Source: Zoogloea sp041908905
GTDB lineage: Bacteria > Pseudomonadota > Gammaproteobacteria > Burkholderiales > Rhodocyclaceae
Direction of reading: 5' to 3'
NCBI RefSeq assembly: GCF_041908905.1
Contig: NZ_JAYREK010000012.1
Location: 28,154-92,153, forward strand
Length of the DNA stretch: 64,000 nucleotides
Below the pieces are notes generated by a model that saw only the letters and a program-made list of their open reading frames with translations, made no database searches and was not told where the DNA came from. Positions 16,996 to 25,054 of this stretch are shown here, piece after piece. Numbering within the stretch: the first letter of the stretch is position 1; each line of letters opens with the position of its first letter. Both the position numbers and the translations under genes were made by a program.

Positions 16996-18291
16996 TTGGT
17001 TCTGCGCAGCCTTTACACCCTCGTCTGGATCCTCGCGCTGCCCTTCGTGCTGCTGCGCCTGGTGTGGCGCGCGCGGCGGCAGCCCGACTACCTGCGGCAC
17101 ATCCCCGAGCGCTTCGGCGTCTACCGCACGCGGCTCAACAACCCGGTGATCTGGCTGCACGCCGTCTCGGTGGGCGAGACACGCGCCTCGGCGCCGCTCA
17201 TCCACGCCCTGCTCGAGACCTACCCCGACCACCGGGTGCTCCTCACCCACATGACCCCCACCGGTCGCGCCACCGCCGCCGAACTCTACGGCCACCTCGC
17301 CCCGCGGGTGCAGAGCGCCTACCTGCCCTACGACCTGCCGTGGGCGATCTCGGGCTTCCTGCGGCACTTCCACCCGCGCATCGGCGTGCTGATGGAAACC
17401 GAGCTGTGGCCCAACCTGGTCGAAGCCTGCCACCGCACGGGCACCCCGCTGGCGATGGTCAATGCCCGCCTGTCGGCGCGCTCGGCGCAGGGCTACCGGC
17501 GCATCGGCGGCCTCGCCCGCAACGCCTTCGCCCACCTGTCGGCCATCGGCGCCCAGACCGAGGCCGACGGCCAGCGCATCACCGAACTGGGCGCCCGCTA
17601 CGTGATGATCACCGGCAACATCAAGTTCGACATCGCCCCGCCCGCCCCGATGCAGGTGCTGGCCGCCGACTTCCGCAACCGCTTCGGCCCCCAGCGCGAG
17701 ATCCTGCTCGCCGCGAGCACCCGCGAGGGCGAGGAGGCCCCGCTCCTCGAAGCCTTCGCACGGATGTGCCCGCCCGAGGTGCTGCTGGTGCTGGTGCCCC
17801 GCCACCCCGACCGCTTCGACGAGGTCGCCAGGCTGGTCAAGCGCGCCGGCCTCAAGATGCAGAAGCGCTCGAAGGGCGTGCCGGTGATGGCCGACACCCG
17901 GGTCTGGCTGGGAGACTCGATGGGCGAGATGTATGCCTACTACGGCGCCGCCGACGTGGCGATCATCGGCGGCTCCTGGGCCCGGCTCGGCGGCCAGAAC
18001 CCCATCGAGGCCAGCGCGGTGGGCTGCCCGGCCATCGTCGGCCCGCATACCTTCAACTTCAAGGCGGTCTGCGAGCAGGCCATCGAGGTGGGGGCCGCGG
18101 TGCGCGCCGACGACATCGACGACGCCCTGCAGGTCGCCCTCGAGATCATCGCCGACCCGATCCGCCGCAAGGCCATGAGCGAGGCCGGCAGCCTGTTCGC
18201 CCACTCCCACCGGGGCGCCACCGGCCGCACGATGGACCTGCTCACCCCGCTGCTGCGCACCGCCCGGCCACGCCGGCCCGGCGAGCGCTGA
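16996..18291 (+). CDS. waaA: 3-deoxy-D-manno-octulosonic acid transferase
   Basis: A 431-residue Kdo transferase that adds Kdo to lipid IV-A at the inner membrane. An N-terminal anchor (SLYTLVWILALPFVLLRLVW) is followed by the GT-B N domain with HAVSVGETRASAPL (catalytic Glu) and METELWPNLVE. The C domain has GNIKFD, LVPRHPDRFDEV and GGSWARLGGQNPIE. Homologues begin right at the membrane anchor, so I chose TTG at 16996; ATG codons from 16899 on would lie upstream of the putative -10 element. It ends 12 bases from the convergent ubiA. Confidence 0.93.
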   Translation: MVLRSLYTLVWILALPFVLLRLVWRARRQPDYLRHIPERFGVYRTRLNNPVIWLHAVSVGETRASAPLIHALLETYPDHRVLLTHMTPTGRATAAELYGHLAPRVQSAYLPYDLPWAISGFLRHFHPRIGVLMETELWPNLVEACHRTGTPLAMVNARLSARSAQGYRRIGGLARNAFAHLSAIGAQTEADGQRITELGARYVMITGNIKFDIAPPAPMQVLAADFRNRFGPQREILLAASTREGEEAPLLEAFARMCPPEVLLVLVPRHPDRFDEVARLVKRAGLKMQKRSKGVPVMADTRVWLGDSMGEMYAYYGAADVAIIGGSWARLGGQNPIEASAVGCPAIVGPHTFNFKAVCEQAIEVGAAVRADDIDDALQVALEIIADPIRRKAMSEAGSLFAHSHRGATGRTMDLLTPLLRTARPRRPGER

Positions 18292-18303
18292 AGCCGGCCG
18301 GGC

Positions 18304-19176
18304 TCAGCGCAGCAGGTAGTCTGCCACCCAGCCCGCAAAGATCGCCCCGCCGACCCAGTTGTTGTGCAGGAAGGCCTTGAAGCACCTGGGCCGGTCGCGG
18401 TCACGGATCAGCGTGTAGTGATAGCCCATCAGCCCGGCCGCCACCGCCAGCCCGGCCAGGAAGGGCGCGCCGGCCCCGGTGGCGAGCCCGGCCCAGCCCA
18501 GCAGCAGCAGGGTCAGCGCGTAGCAGATCATGATCGCCGTGACCTCGAAGCGGCCAAAGGTGATCGCCGAGGTCTTGATGCCGATCTTCAGGTCGTCCGG
18601 CCGGTCCACCATCGCGTACTCGGTGTCGTAGGCCACCGCCCAGAACACATTGGCCAGCAGCATCACCCAGGCCACCAGCGGGATGTCGTTCTGGAAGGCG
18701 GCGAAGGCCATCGGGATGCCGAAGCCGAAGGCGATGCCCAGGTAAGCCTGCGGGATCGCCAGGAAGCGCTTGGTGTAGGGGTAGCTGCCGGCCAGGAACA
18801 CCGCCGGCACGCTCATCGCGATGGTCAGCCCGTTGAGGGGCAGCACCAGCAGGAAGGACAGCAGCGCCAGCCCGGCGGCCAGCCCCAGGGCCTCCTTCGG
18901 GCTGATCCGGCGGGCCGCCAGCGGGCGGTTGCGGGTGCGCTCGACATGGCCGTCGAAGTCCTTGTCGGCGTAGTCGTTGATCACGCAGCCGGCCGAGCGC
19001 ATCAGCACCGTGCCGACCACGAAGATCGCCACCACCCACGCCGCCGGCCGGCCGTCGCTGGCCACCCACAGGGCCCACAGGGTCGGCCACAGCAGCAGCA
19101 GGATGCCGATGGGTTTGTCGAGGCGCATCAGCTTTTCGTATTCGGACACGCGTTGGCGCAGGCTCAGGGTCGTCAT
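18304..19176 (-). CDS. ubiA: 4-hydroxybenzoate polyprenyltransferase
   Basis: A 290-residue integral membrane prenyltransferase of ubiquinone synthesis that attaches the isoprenoid chain to 4-hydroxybenzoate. The two Asp-rich Mg-diphosphate motifs are NDYADKDFDGHVERTRNRP and YDTEYAMVDRPDD. There are about eight hydrophobic helices. The ATG lies five bases after the ubiC stop, so ubiC-ubiA form a two-gene operon that delivers the substrate directly. Confidence 0.96.
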   Translation of the reverse strand: MTTLSLRQRVSEYEKLMRLDKPIGILLLLWPTLWALWVASDGRPAAWVVAIFVVGTVLMRSAGCVINDYADKDFDGHVERTRNRPLAARRISPKEALGLAAGLALLSFLLVLPLNGLTIAMSVPAVFLAGSYPYTKRFLAIPQAYLGIAFGFGIPMAFAAFQNDIPLVAWVMLLANVFWAVAYDTEYAMVDRPDDLKIGIKTSAITFGRFEVTAIMICYALTLLLLGWAGLATGAGAPFLAGLAVAAGLMGYHYTLIRDRDRPRCFKAFLHNNWVGGAIFAGWVADYLLR

Positions 19177-19181
19177 GGTCG

Positions 19182-19736
19182 TCAGGGGTTCAGGCGCCGG
19201 ATAGCCGGCAGGAAGACTTCGGTCACCAGCAGCGGCGCACCGTGGCGCCGGAAGGCCGAGCGGCGCGCCCACAGGGGCGGCAGGGCCGGCTCGCCGAGGG
19301 CCGCGGCCGCATGGTGCCAGCGCGGGTCGCGGGCGTCGAGCCGGGCGGCCTCGAGGGGCGAACGGCGCACCCGCGGGTCGTCGAACAGCACCGTCGCCAG
19401 CGGGCGCCCACCCAGACCGTGGAGCAGGTGCCAGGCGGCGGGGATCGCCGTGGCGGCCACCAGCGAGCGGGCGAACACCACCGGCTCGCCGTCGGCGAGG
19501 AGCAGCACCTCCCGCTGCCACAGGGCGCCGTGGCGCTGCACGCCGAGGGCGGCCAGCTCGTCCGGCAGCACGCCGGCCTTGCCCTGCCCCACCACCTGCA
19601 GCGAGAAGCGCCCGCAGCGGGCACGGATGCGCGCGGTGAGCGAGCTGTCGTCGGTGAGCCAGCCGCGCATGGCGCGCGGGGCCTGCCAGGCCGCCATCCG
19701 GAAGGGATCGCGGCCGGGGAAATGGGCGAGGGTCAT
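19182..19736 (-). CDS. ubiC: chorismate--pyruvate lyase
   Basis: A 184-residue protein that converts chorismate to 4-hydroxybenzoate and pyruvate, the first step of ubiquinone ring supply. Recognisable blocks are DDSSLTARIRARCG, WQREVLLLADGEPVVFARSLV and LPPLWARRSAF with the conserved Arg and Glu residues. UbiC is poorly conserved, but its place before ubiA supports the call. The ATG at 19736 gives the usual length; other in-frame ATGs upstream would add a low-complexity tail. Confidence 0.9.
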   Translation of the reverse strand: MTLAHFPGRDPFRMAAWQAPRAMRGWLTDDSSLTARIRARCGRFSLQVVGQGKAGVLPDELAALGVQRHGALWQREVLLLADGEPVVFARSLVAATAIPAAWHLLHGLGGRPLATVLFDDPRVRRSPLEAARLDARDPRWHHAAAALGEPALPPLWARRSAFRRHGAPLLVTEVFLPAIRRLNP

Positions 19737-20047
19737 GGGGGGACTGCGTGGGCAAGCATGATGCGGCGCCATTGTAGGGCGTTTCGCGGCCCCCGCGGCG
19801 CGATCGGGCCCGCGCGATGATCCCGGCCGCTGCCGGGGGGGCTCCCGGACGGCCGACCAGCCCCGCGGCCGGCAAGGCGCCAACCTGACAATTTTTAACC
19901 GCACGAGGCACAACCACGGCATAACAATGATTTGTAACACAATGCTGGCGGCCGGATAGTCCCCTACCTATAGTGATTGGTAACAAGGCTTTTAAAAGAA
20001 AAGCCTGGCATCGACCGCTGCAACGAACCCTCGAGGATGAGGCCGCC
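19737..20047. other. 311-base divergent intergenic region
   Basis: This region separates ubiC (minus) from the DUF362 gene (plus). No gene is seen. The right half is relatively AT-rich and holds the candidate operator repeats listed separately. TATAGT at 19969-19974 could be a -10 element for the plus-strand gene. Confidence 0.6.
19924..19985 (+). promoter_or_regulatory. candidate operator: overlapping inverted repeats and a 12-base direct repeat
   Basis: ACAA-TGAT-TTGT (19924-19935) and TTGT-AAC-ACAA (19932-19942) are overlapping inverted repeats. TGATTTGTAACA (19928-19939) recurs as TGATTGGTAACA at 19974-19985 with one mismatch, 46 bases away and touching the possible -10 TATAGT. This looks like a two-site operator for the DUF362 gene. 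The regulator is unknown. Confidence 0.35.
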
Positions 20048-22207
20048 ATGCAAGCATCCGTCGTCGCCCTGGTTCGCAACACCTCCTACCAGCCGGAGGT
20101 CCTCCGGCAATCCATCGAACAGGCACTGGCCCTGATCGAACAACCGCTTTCCCGCCTCATCCGCCCCGGCGACCGGGTTCTCGTCAAGCCCTACCTGCGC
20201 CACGGGCCGATGCGCACCCCGGAGACCAACATGATCTCCCAGCCGGCCATCATCGAAGCGGTGATCGCCCTGGTGCGCGACTGCGGCGGGCACCCGATGC
20301 TGGGCGACGAAGGCTCGCGACGACTGCGGCAGACCCAGCCGCCCCCCGACGAAATGTGGCTGCACCTGCTGGCCGAACGGGCCGGTGCCGAGCTGGTGAG
20401 TTTCGCCAAGGCCGGCGGGCGCCTCGTGCCCAGCGGCATTCCGCGCCCCCACCAGTACCTGCTGAGCCGCGCCGTGCTCGACGCCGACGTGGTGATCAAC
20501 CTGGCCAACGCCGTGCTCCATCCCACGCTGGTGTGGAGCGGCGCGGTCAAGAACATGTTCAACACCGTGATCGGCGCCGGCAACGCCCAGCTGTTCGAAC
20601 TGCTGCGCGAGCGCGACGAGCTCAACGCCGCCGTCGCCGACCTGTGCCGGCTGTCACGCCCCACCGTGTCCCTGTCCGACATGACCACCGTGTGCCCGGA
20701 CTCGAAGGCCGACCTGTGGCGCGTCGGCCTGATCGGCGCCTCCACCGACCCGGTCGCCCTCGACAGCGTCTCCGTCCGCGCCCTGGGCTGGGACCCTGCG
20801 GAGATCGGCCACCTGACCTGGGGGCAACGGCTCGGGTTCGGCCACTGGGAGCAGCCGCACATCGACCTGCGCGGCCTGTCCTGGAGCGACCTCCCGGTTC
20901 TCGCCCAGCCCCCCCGCACGACCCGGCCCCAGCCTCCCGAGGGCCGGCTGCAGAAGGCGCTGCGCCTCCTCAACAAGACGACGCTGCGCCCGCGCCCGCT
21001 CATCGACGCCGGGCACTGCAACGGCTGCGCCGACTGCATCCGGATCTGCCCCATCGGCGCCATCAGCGCCGGCGCCGGGGGCCGGCCGGTCATCGACTAC
21101 GCCCGCTGCGTGGATTGCATGGTGTGCACCGAAACCTGCCAGGCGCGCGCGATCACCTCGGGCGCCCGCAGCTGGCAGGCGCTCGCCCTGTGGCCCCGCA
21201 CCCTCGCCCGCCGGGCCTGGCGGCGCAGCAAGACCGGCTACGTGTGGCGCCTCGGCCAGTTCTCCCTGCGCCTGCAGCTGAAGAAGTCGAAGCCGGTGCG
21301 CCAGCCGCGCCCCCGCGCCACGCCCACCCCGACGCGAAAGGAAGTCGCCATGTCCACCCCGGTCACGCCGCACGGATCGCCAGCCCGCGAAGGCGGCGTC
21401 GCGCTCATCGTCGGGGTCGGCCCGGGGCTGGGCGCGTCGCTGGCCCGCCGCTTCGCCCACGAGGGAATGGACATCGCCCTCGTCGCCCGGGACGGCCAAC
21501 GCCTCGAGGCGCTCGCCGACGAGCTGCGGGGCCTGGGAGTGACCGCCCGGATCTACCCCTGCGACGTCACCGAAGACCCGGCCGTCACCGCGATGGTCCG
21601 CGCCGTGTGCCGCGAGTTCGACGTGCCCCGGCTGGCGGTTTACTGCACCGAGCACTACGGCCCCGGCCACGTGGTGGACATCGACACGGCGGCCTTCGTG
21701 GAGTGCTGGGAGGTCAATTGCCTGGGCGCCTTCCTGGTCGGGCGCGAGGTGGCGCGGGCGATGCTGACCCGCGGCGACGGCACCCTCATCTTCACCGGCG
21801 CCACCGCCGCCCTGCGCGGCCGCGAAGGCTACGGCCTGGGCGCCTTCCTGGTCGGGCGCGAGGTGGCGCGGGCGATGCTGACCCGCGGCGACGGCACCCT
21901 CATCTTCACCGGCGCCACCGCCGCCCTGCGCGGCCGCGAAGGCTACGCCAACATGGCCGTCGGCAAATGGGGCCAGCGGGCCCTCGCCCAGTGCATGGCC
22001 CGGGAGCTCGGGCCGAAGGGCATCCACGTGGCCCATGTGGTCATCGACGGCGGCATCCTCAAGGACGGCAGCTCGGCGCTGCAGTGGGAGCGCATGGCCG
22101 GCCTCTACCCCGACGAGATCGCCGAGAACTACGTCGCCCTGCACCGCCAGCACCCGAGCACCTGGACCCAGGAGCTCGACCTGCGGCCGTGGATCGAGAA
22201 GTTCTAG
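20048..22207 (+). CDS. DUF362 + bacterial ferredoxin + SDR fusion protein
   Basis: One open frame of 719 residues. Residues of about 1-300 are a DUF362 domain (DRVLVKPYL, DVVINLANA, SGAVKNMFNTVIG). Residues 324-364 hold two [4Fe-4S] cluster motifs (CNGCADCIRICP and CVDCMVCTETC). A basic low-complexity linker follows. From Met435 there is a short-chain dehydrogenase (LIVGVGPGLGASLARRF, ARELGPKGIHVAHVVIDG). A ribosome site (AAAGGAAG) precedes Met435, so the SDR may also be made alone, or the two genes may have fused by stop loss. The SDR contains an exact 38-codon tandem duplication. Its catalytic YxxxK is not evident: the segment reads GYANMAVGKWG. The start at 20048 follows GAGGATGAGG. The function is unknown. 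Confidence 0.82.
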   Translation: MQASVVALVRNTSYQPEVLRQSIEQALALIEQPLSRLIRPGDRVLVKPYLRHGPMRTPETNMISQPAIIEAVIALVRDCGGHPMLGDEGSRRLRQTQPPPDEMWLHLLAERAGAELVSFAKAGGRLVPSGIPRPHQYLLSRAVLDADVVINLANAVLHPTLVWSGAVKNMFNTVIGAGNAQLFELLRERDELNAAVADLCRLSRPTVSLSDMTTVCPDSKADLWRVGLIGASTDPVALDSVSVRALGWDPAEIGHLTWGQRLGFGHWEQPHIDLRGLSWSDLPVLAQPPRTTRPQPPEGRLQKALRLLNKTTLRPRPLIDAGHCNGCADCIRICPIGAISAGAGGRPVIDYARCVDCMVCTETCQARAITSGARSWQALALWPRTLARRAWRRSKTGYVWRLGQFSLRLQLKKSKPVRQPRPRATPTPTRKEVAMSTPVTPHGSPAREGGVALIVGVGPGLGASLARRFAHEGMDIALVARDGQRLEALADELRGLGVTARIYPCDVTEDPAVTAMVRAVCREFDVPRLAVYCTEHYGPGHVVDIDTAAFVECWEVNCLGAFLVGREVARAMLTRGDGTLIFTGATAALRGREGYGLGAFLVGREVARAMLTRGDGTLIFTGATAALRGREGYANMAVGKWGQRALAQCMARELGPKGIHVAHVVIDGGILKDGSSALQWERMAGLYPDEIAENYVALHRQHPSTWTQELDLRPWIEKF
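21340..21352 (+). promoter_or_regulatory. internal ribosome-binding site and ATG of the SDR module
   Basis: AAGGAAG at the right spacing before ATG 21350, in frame with the upstream DUF362 frame. From this ATG the SDR would be 285 residues, or 247 without the duplication, a normal length for a classical SDR. It suggests that two genes were ancestrally separate. Confidence 0.55.
21720..21947 (+). repeat. perfect 114-bp tandem duplication inside the SDR module
   Basis: Bases 21720-21833 are repeated without any difference at 21834-21947. The unit is 114 bases, exactly 38 codons, so the frame is kept. It encodes the strand-helix region from LGAFLVGREVARAM to LRGREGY, just before the SDR active-site segment. 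Absence of any substitution means a very recent event or an assembly artefact. Confidence 0.95.
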
Positions 22208-22234
22208 CGCCCCCGGGGCCGGGCTCCGCCCCGG

Positions 22235-22267
22235 CAAGGAAACCTGGGGCGGCCCCGCGTTTCCTTG
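22235..22267. terminator. large hairpin between convergent genes
   Basis: CAAGGAAAC pairs with GTTTCCTTG, and the inner part GGGGC-G-GCCCC extends the stem. It lies between the ends of the fusion gene and recG. There is no T-tract on either strand, so it may be a transcription barrier or RNA-protecting structure rather than a classic terminator. Confidence 0.5.
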
Positions 22268-22277
22268 AGCCCCGCCG

Positions 22278-24386
22278 TCAGGCCTTCAGCAGGTTGGCCC
22301 GGCCGCCGAACCAGCGGGCGGTGATCGCGTCGGCCACCCGCGGGGCGTCGCGGAGGATCTCCTCGGCGAGGCCGCGGGCGATGTCCACCAGCGCCGCGTC
22401 CTCCTCGAGGTCGGCGTAGCGGAGCAGCGGCACGCCGCTCTGGCGGGCGCCGATGAACTCGCCGGGGCCGCGGATGCGCAGGTCCTCGCGGGCGATCACG
22501 AAACCGTCGGTGTGCTCGTAGATGGCCTTCAGACGCTCGCGGCCGGCCTGGGACAGGGGCTGCGCGAAGATCAGGATGCAGGCCGACTGGTGCGCGCCGC
22601 GCCCCACCCGCCCGCGCAGCTGATGGAGCTGGGCGAGGCCGAAGCGCTCGGCGTGCTCGATGACCATCAGGCTGGCGTTGGGCACGTCCACGCCCACCTC
22701 GATCACCGTGGTCGCCACCAGCACCTTGAGCTCGCCGCTCACGAAGGCGTCCATGGTGGCCGACTTGACGTCGTTCTTGAGCCGCCCATGGACCAGCCCG
22801 ACCGGCAGCTCGGGCAGCGCGGCGGAGAGCATCTCGAAGGTTTCCTCGGCGGTCTTCAGCTGCAGCGCCTCGGACTCCTCGATCAGCGGACATACCCAGT
22901 AGGCCTGACGCCCCTCCAGGCAGGCCGCGCGGACGCGCTGGATCACCTCGTCGCGGCGCGCCTCGGCGACCAGCTTGGTGATGATCGGGCTGCGGCCCGG
23001 CGGCAGCTCGTCGAGCACCGACACATCGAGGTCGGCGTAGTAACTCATCGCCAGCGTGCGCGGGATCGGCGTGGCGGACATCATCAGCATGTGCGGCGAT
23101 TCGCCGGCCTGGCCCTTCTCGCGCAGGGCGAGGCGCTGGCGCACGCCGAAGCGGTGCTGCTCGTCCACCACCGCCAGGGCCAGGCCCGGCAGCGTGACCG
23201 GGTCTTCGATCAGCGCGTGGGTGCCCACCGCCAGCAAAATCTCGCCGGCGGCGAGGCGGGCCAGGGTGGCCTCGCGCTCCTTCTTCTTGCGGCTGCCGGA
23301 CAGCCAGGCCACCTCCAGCCCCAGGGGCGCCAGCCAGCCGGCGAGCTTGCGGTAGTGCTGCTCGGCGAGGATCTCGGTGGGCGCCATCAGCACCGCCTGG
23401 CGGCCGTTCTCGGCGGCCTGCAGCATCGCCAGCGCCGCCACGCAGGTCTTGCCCGAGCCCACGTCGCCCTGCAGGAGGCGCTGCATCGGGTGGTCGGAGG
23501 CGAGGTCGCGGGCGATCTCGGCAAAGGCGCGGGCCTGGGCGCCGGTGAGGGCGAAGGGCAGCTGACCGAGGAGCTCGCGGGTCAGGGTGTCGCGCAGCGG
23601 CAGCCCCGGGGCGTTCTTGGCGCGGCGGGCGGCGTAGGCCCGGCGCAGGGATATCTGCTGGGCCAGCAGCTCGTCGAGCTTGATGCGCTGCCAGGCCGGG
23701 TGACCGCGGTCTTCGATGTCCACCAGCGCGATCGACGGCGGCGGCGCGTGCAGCAGGTGCAGCGCCTCGGGCAGGGAAGGCAGGTTGAGATTGCGGCGCA
23801 GCGCTTCGGGCAGCTCGTCGCGCACCCCGTTGTGACGCAGCGCGCCGGCAACCAGCTTGCGTAACGCCGACTGGGCGAGGCCGGCGGTGGTCGGATAAAC
23901 GGGGGTCAGGCTCTCGGGCAGCGGCTCGCCGGCGGCCACCGGCTTGAGGCGCGGGTGGATCATCTCGGCGCCGAAGAAGCCGTCGCGCAATTCGCCAAAG
24001 ATGCGCAGCCGGCTGCCCGCGGCCAGCTGCTTCTGCTGCTGGGGGTAGAAATGCACGAAGCGCAGCATCACCTCGCCGCTGACGTCCCGCGCCCGGGCCA
24101 CCAGCTGGCGGCGCGGCGGCGGCGTGACCTCACAGGAGATCACCTCGACCTCGCACTGGGCCGGCACGCCCGGGCGCACGTCGGCGAGCATGGTGAGGCG
24201 GGTCTCGTCCTCGTAGCGCAGCGGCAGGTGAAGGATCAGGTCGGCCGGCGAGAACACGTCGATCTTCGCCAGCCGCTCGGCGAGCTGCGGCCCCACCCCC
24301 GGCCAGCCGCGGTGGACGGGCTTCTTCGGGGCGGCGGGGGCGCGTTCGGCGGGCGCGGGGCCAGCCGGCTCGACGACTTCGGCCAA
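22278..24386 (-). CDS. recG: ATP-dependent DNA helicase RecG
   Basis: A 702-residue superfamily 2 helicase that remodels replication forks and Holliday junctions. It has an N-terminal wedge domain (GVGPQLAERLAKI, LRYEDETRL), Walker A GDVGSGKT, the DExH-box variant VDEQHRFG, TPIPRTLAMS, and motifs V-VI IEVGVDVPNA and QLRGRVGRG. The frame opens with TTG at 24386, three bases after ridA, with no better start nearby that keeps the wedge intact. It is coupled to ridA in one minus-strand unit. Confidence 0.96.
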   Translation of the reverse strand: MAEVVEPAGPAPAERAPAAPKKPVHRGWPGVGPQLAERLAKIDVFSPADLILHLPLRYEDETRLTMLADVRPGVPAQCEVEVISCEVTPPPRRQLVARARDVSGEVMLRFVHFYPQQQKQLAAGSRLRIFGELRDGFFGAEMIHPRLKPVAAGEPLPESLTPVYPTTAGLAQSALRKLVAGALRHNGVRDELPEALRRNLNLPSLPEALHLLHAPPPSIALVDIEDRGHPAWQRIKLDELLAQQISLRRAYAARRAKNAPGLPLRDTLTRELLGQLPFALTGAQARAFAEIARDLASDHPMQRLLQGDVGSGKTCVAALAMLQAAENGRQAVLMAPTEILAEQHYRKLAGWLAPLGLEVAWLSGSRKKKEREATLARLAAGEILLAVGTHALIEDPVTLPGLALAVVDEQHRFGVRQRLALREKGQAGESPHMLMMSATPIPRTLAMSYYADLDVSVLDELPPGRSPIITKLVAEARRDEVIQRVRAACLEGRQAYWVCPLIEESEALQLKTAEETFEMLSAALPELPVGLVHGRLKNDVKSATMDAFVSGELKVLVATTVIEVGVDVPNASLMVIEHAERFGLAQLHQLRGRVGRGAHQSACILIFAQPLSQAGRERLKAIYEHTDGFVIAREDLRIRGPGEFIGARQSGVPLLRYADLEEDAALVDIARGLAEEILRDAPRVADAITARWFGGRANLLKA

Positions 24387-24389
24387 GGC

Positions 24390-24770
24390 TCAGCCGATCA
24401 CCAGGATCGCGTCGGCCTCGACCACCGCGCCGCGGGGCAGCTCCTTGACGCCGACGGCGGCGCGGGCCGGGTAGGGCTCGCTGAAGTAGCGGGCCATCAC
24501 CTCGTTGACCTTGGCGAAGTTGGCCAGGTCGGTGAGGTAGATGTTGAGCTTGACCGCGTCGGCCAGGGAACCGCCGGCCGCCTCGGCCACCGCCTTGAGA
24601 TTCTCGAACACGCGCACGGTCTGCGCCTCGAAGCCCTCGACCATCTGCATGGTGGCCGGGTCGAGGCCGATCTGGCCCGACAGATACACGGTGTTGCCGG
24701 CCTTGACGGCCTGGGAGTAGGTGCCGATGGCGGCGGGGGCGCTGGTGGTGGCGATGATCTGCTTGGACAT
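24390..24770 (-). CDS. RidA/YjgF-family enamine/imine deaminase
   Basis: A 126-residue protein of the Rid family, which hydrolyses reactive enamine/imine intermediates made by PLP enzymes. The signatures are APAAIGTYSQAVKAGNTVYLSGQIG at the N terminus, the conserved Arg in PARAAVGVKELPRGA, and VEADAILV at the C terminus. Length is standard; the family works as a trimer. It is followed by recG. Confidence 0.94.
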   Translation of the reverse strand: MSKQIIATTSAPAAIGTYSQAVKAGNTVYLSGQIGLDPATMQMVEGFEAQTVRVFENLKAVAEAAGGSLADAVKLNIYLTDLANFAKVNEVMARYFSEPYPARAAVGVKELPRGAVVEADAILVIG

Positions 24771-24828
24771 GGAGTGACTCCGTGGGGTTGGACTGACTAA
24801 TTTTACAGGCGGAATGGGAAGTGGGGGG

Positions 24829-24960
24829 CGTAGTCGGGTTAGCCCGAAGGGCGTGACCCGACACCGGGCGTGCCGCTCCGCACGGGTCGGAACACCGGAG
24901 ACGATGGCGCGGCGGTATTGCTCGGGGATGTCGGGTTACGCTGCGCCGACCCGACCCACG
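24829..24960. repeat. REP-like intergenic element with two hairpins
   Basis: Two hairpins sharing the arm GTCGGGTT/ACCCGAC lie about 70 bases apart. The first is GTCGGGTTAGCCC-GAA-GGGC followed by GTGACCCGAC (24833-24862). The second is GTCGGGTTACGCTGCG followed by CCGACCCGAC (24930-24955). The pattern of TCGGGTTA(C) arms matches the dispersed REP/BIME-type elements I know from many proteobacterial intergenic regions. No REP-associated transposase is seen in this window. Confidence 0.7.
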
Positions 24961-25054
24961 AATTACCCAAAAAGCTTAGCATTAAGTAATATCCCCTGGC
25001 GCGCCAGAACAGCCGCATTTCGAGCCTATCCATTTCAAATTCAGGAACACCGCC

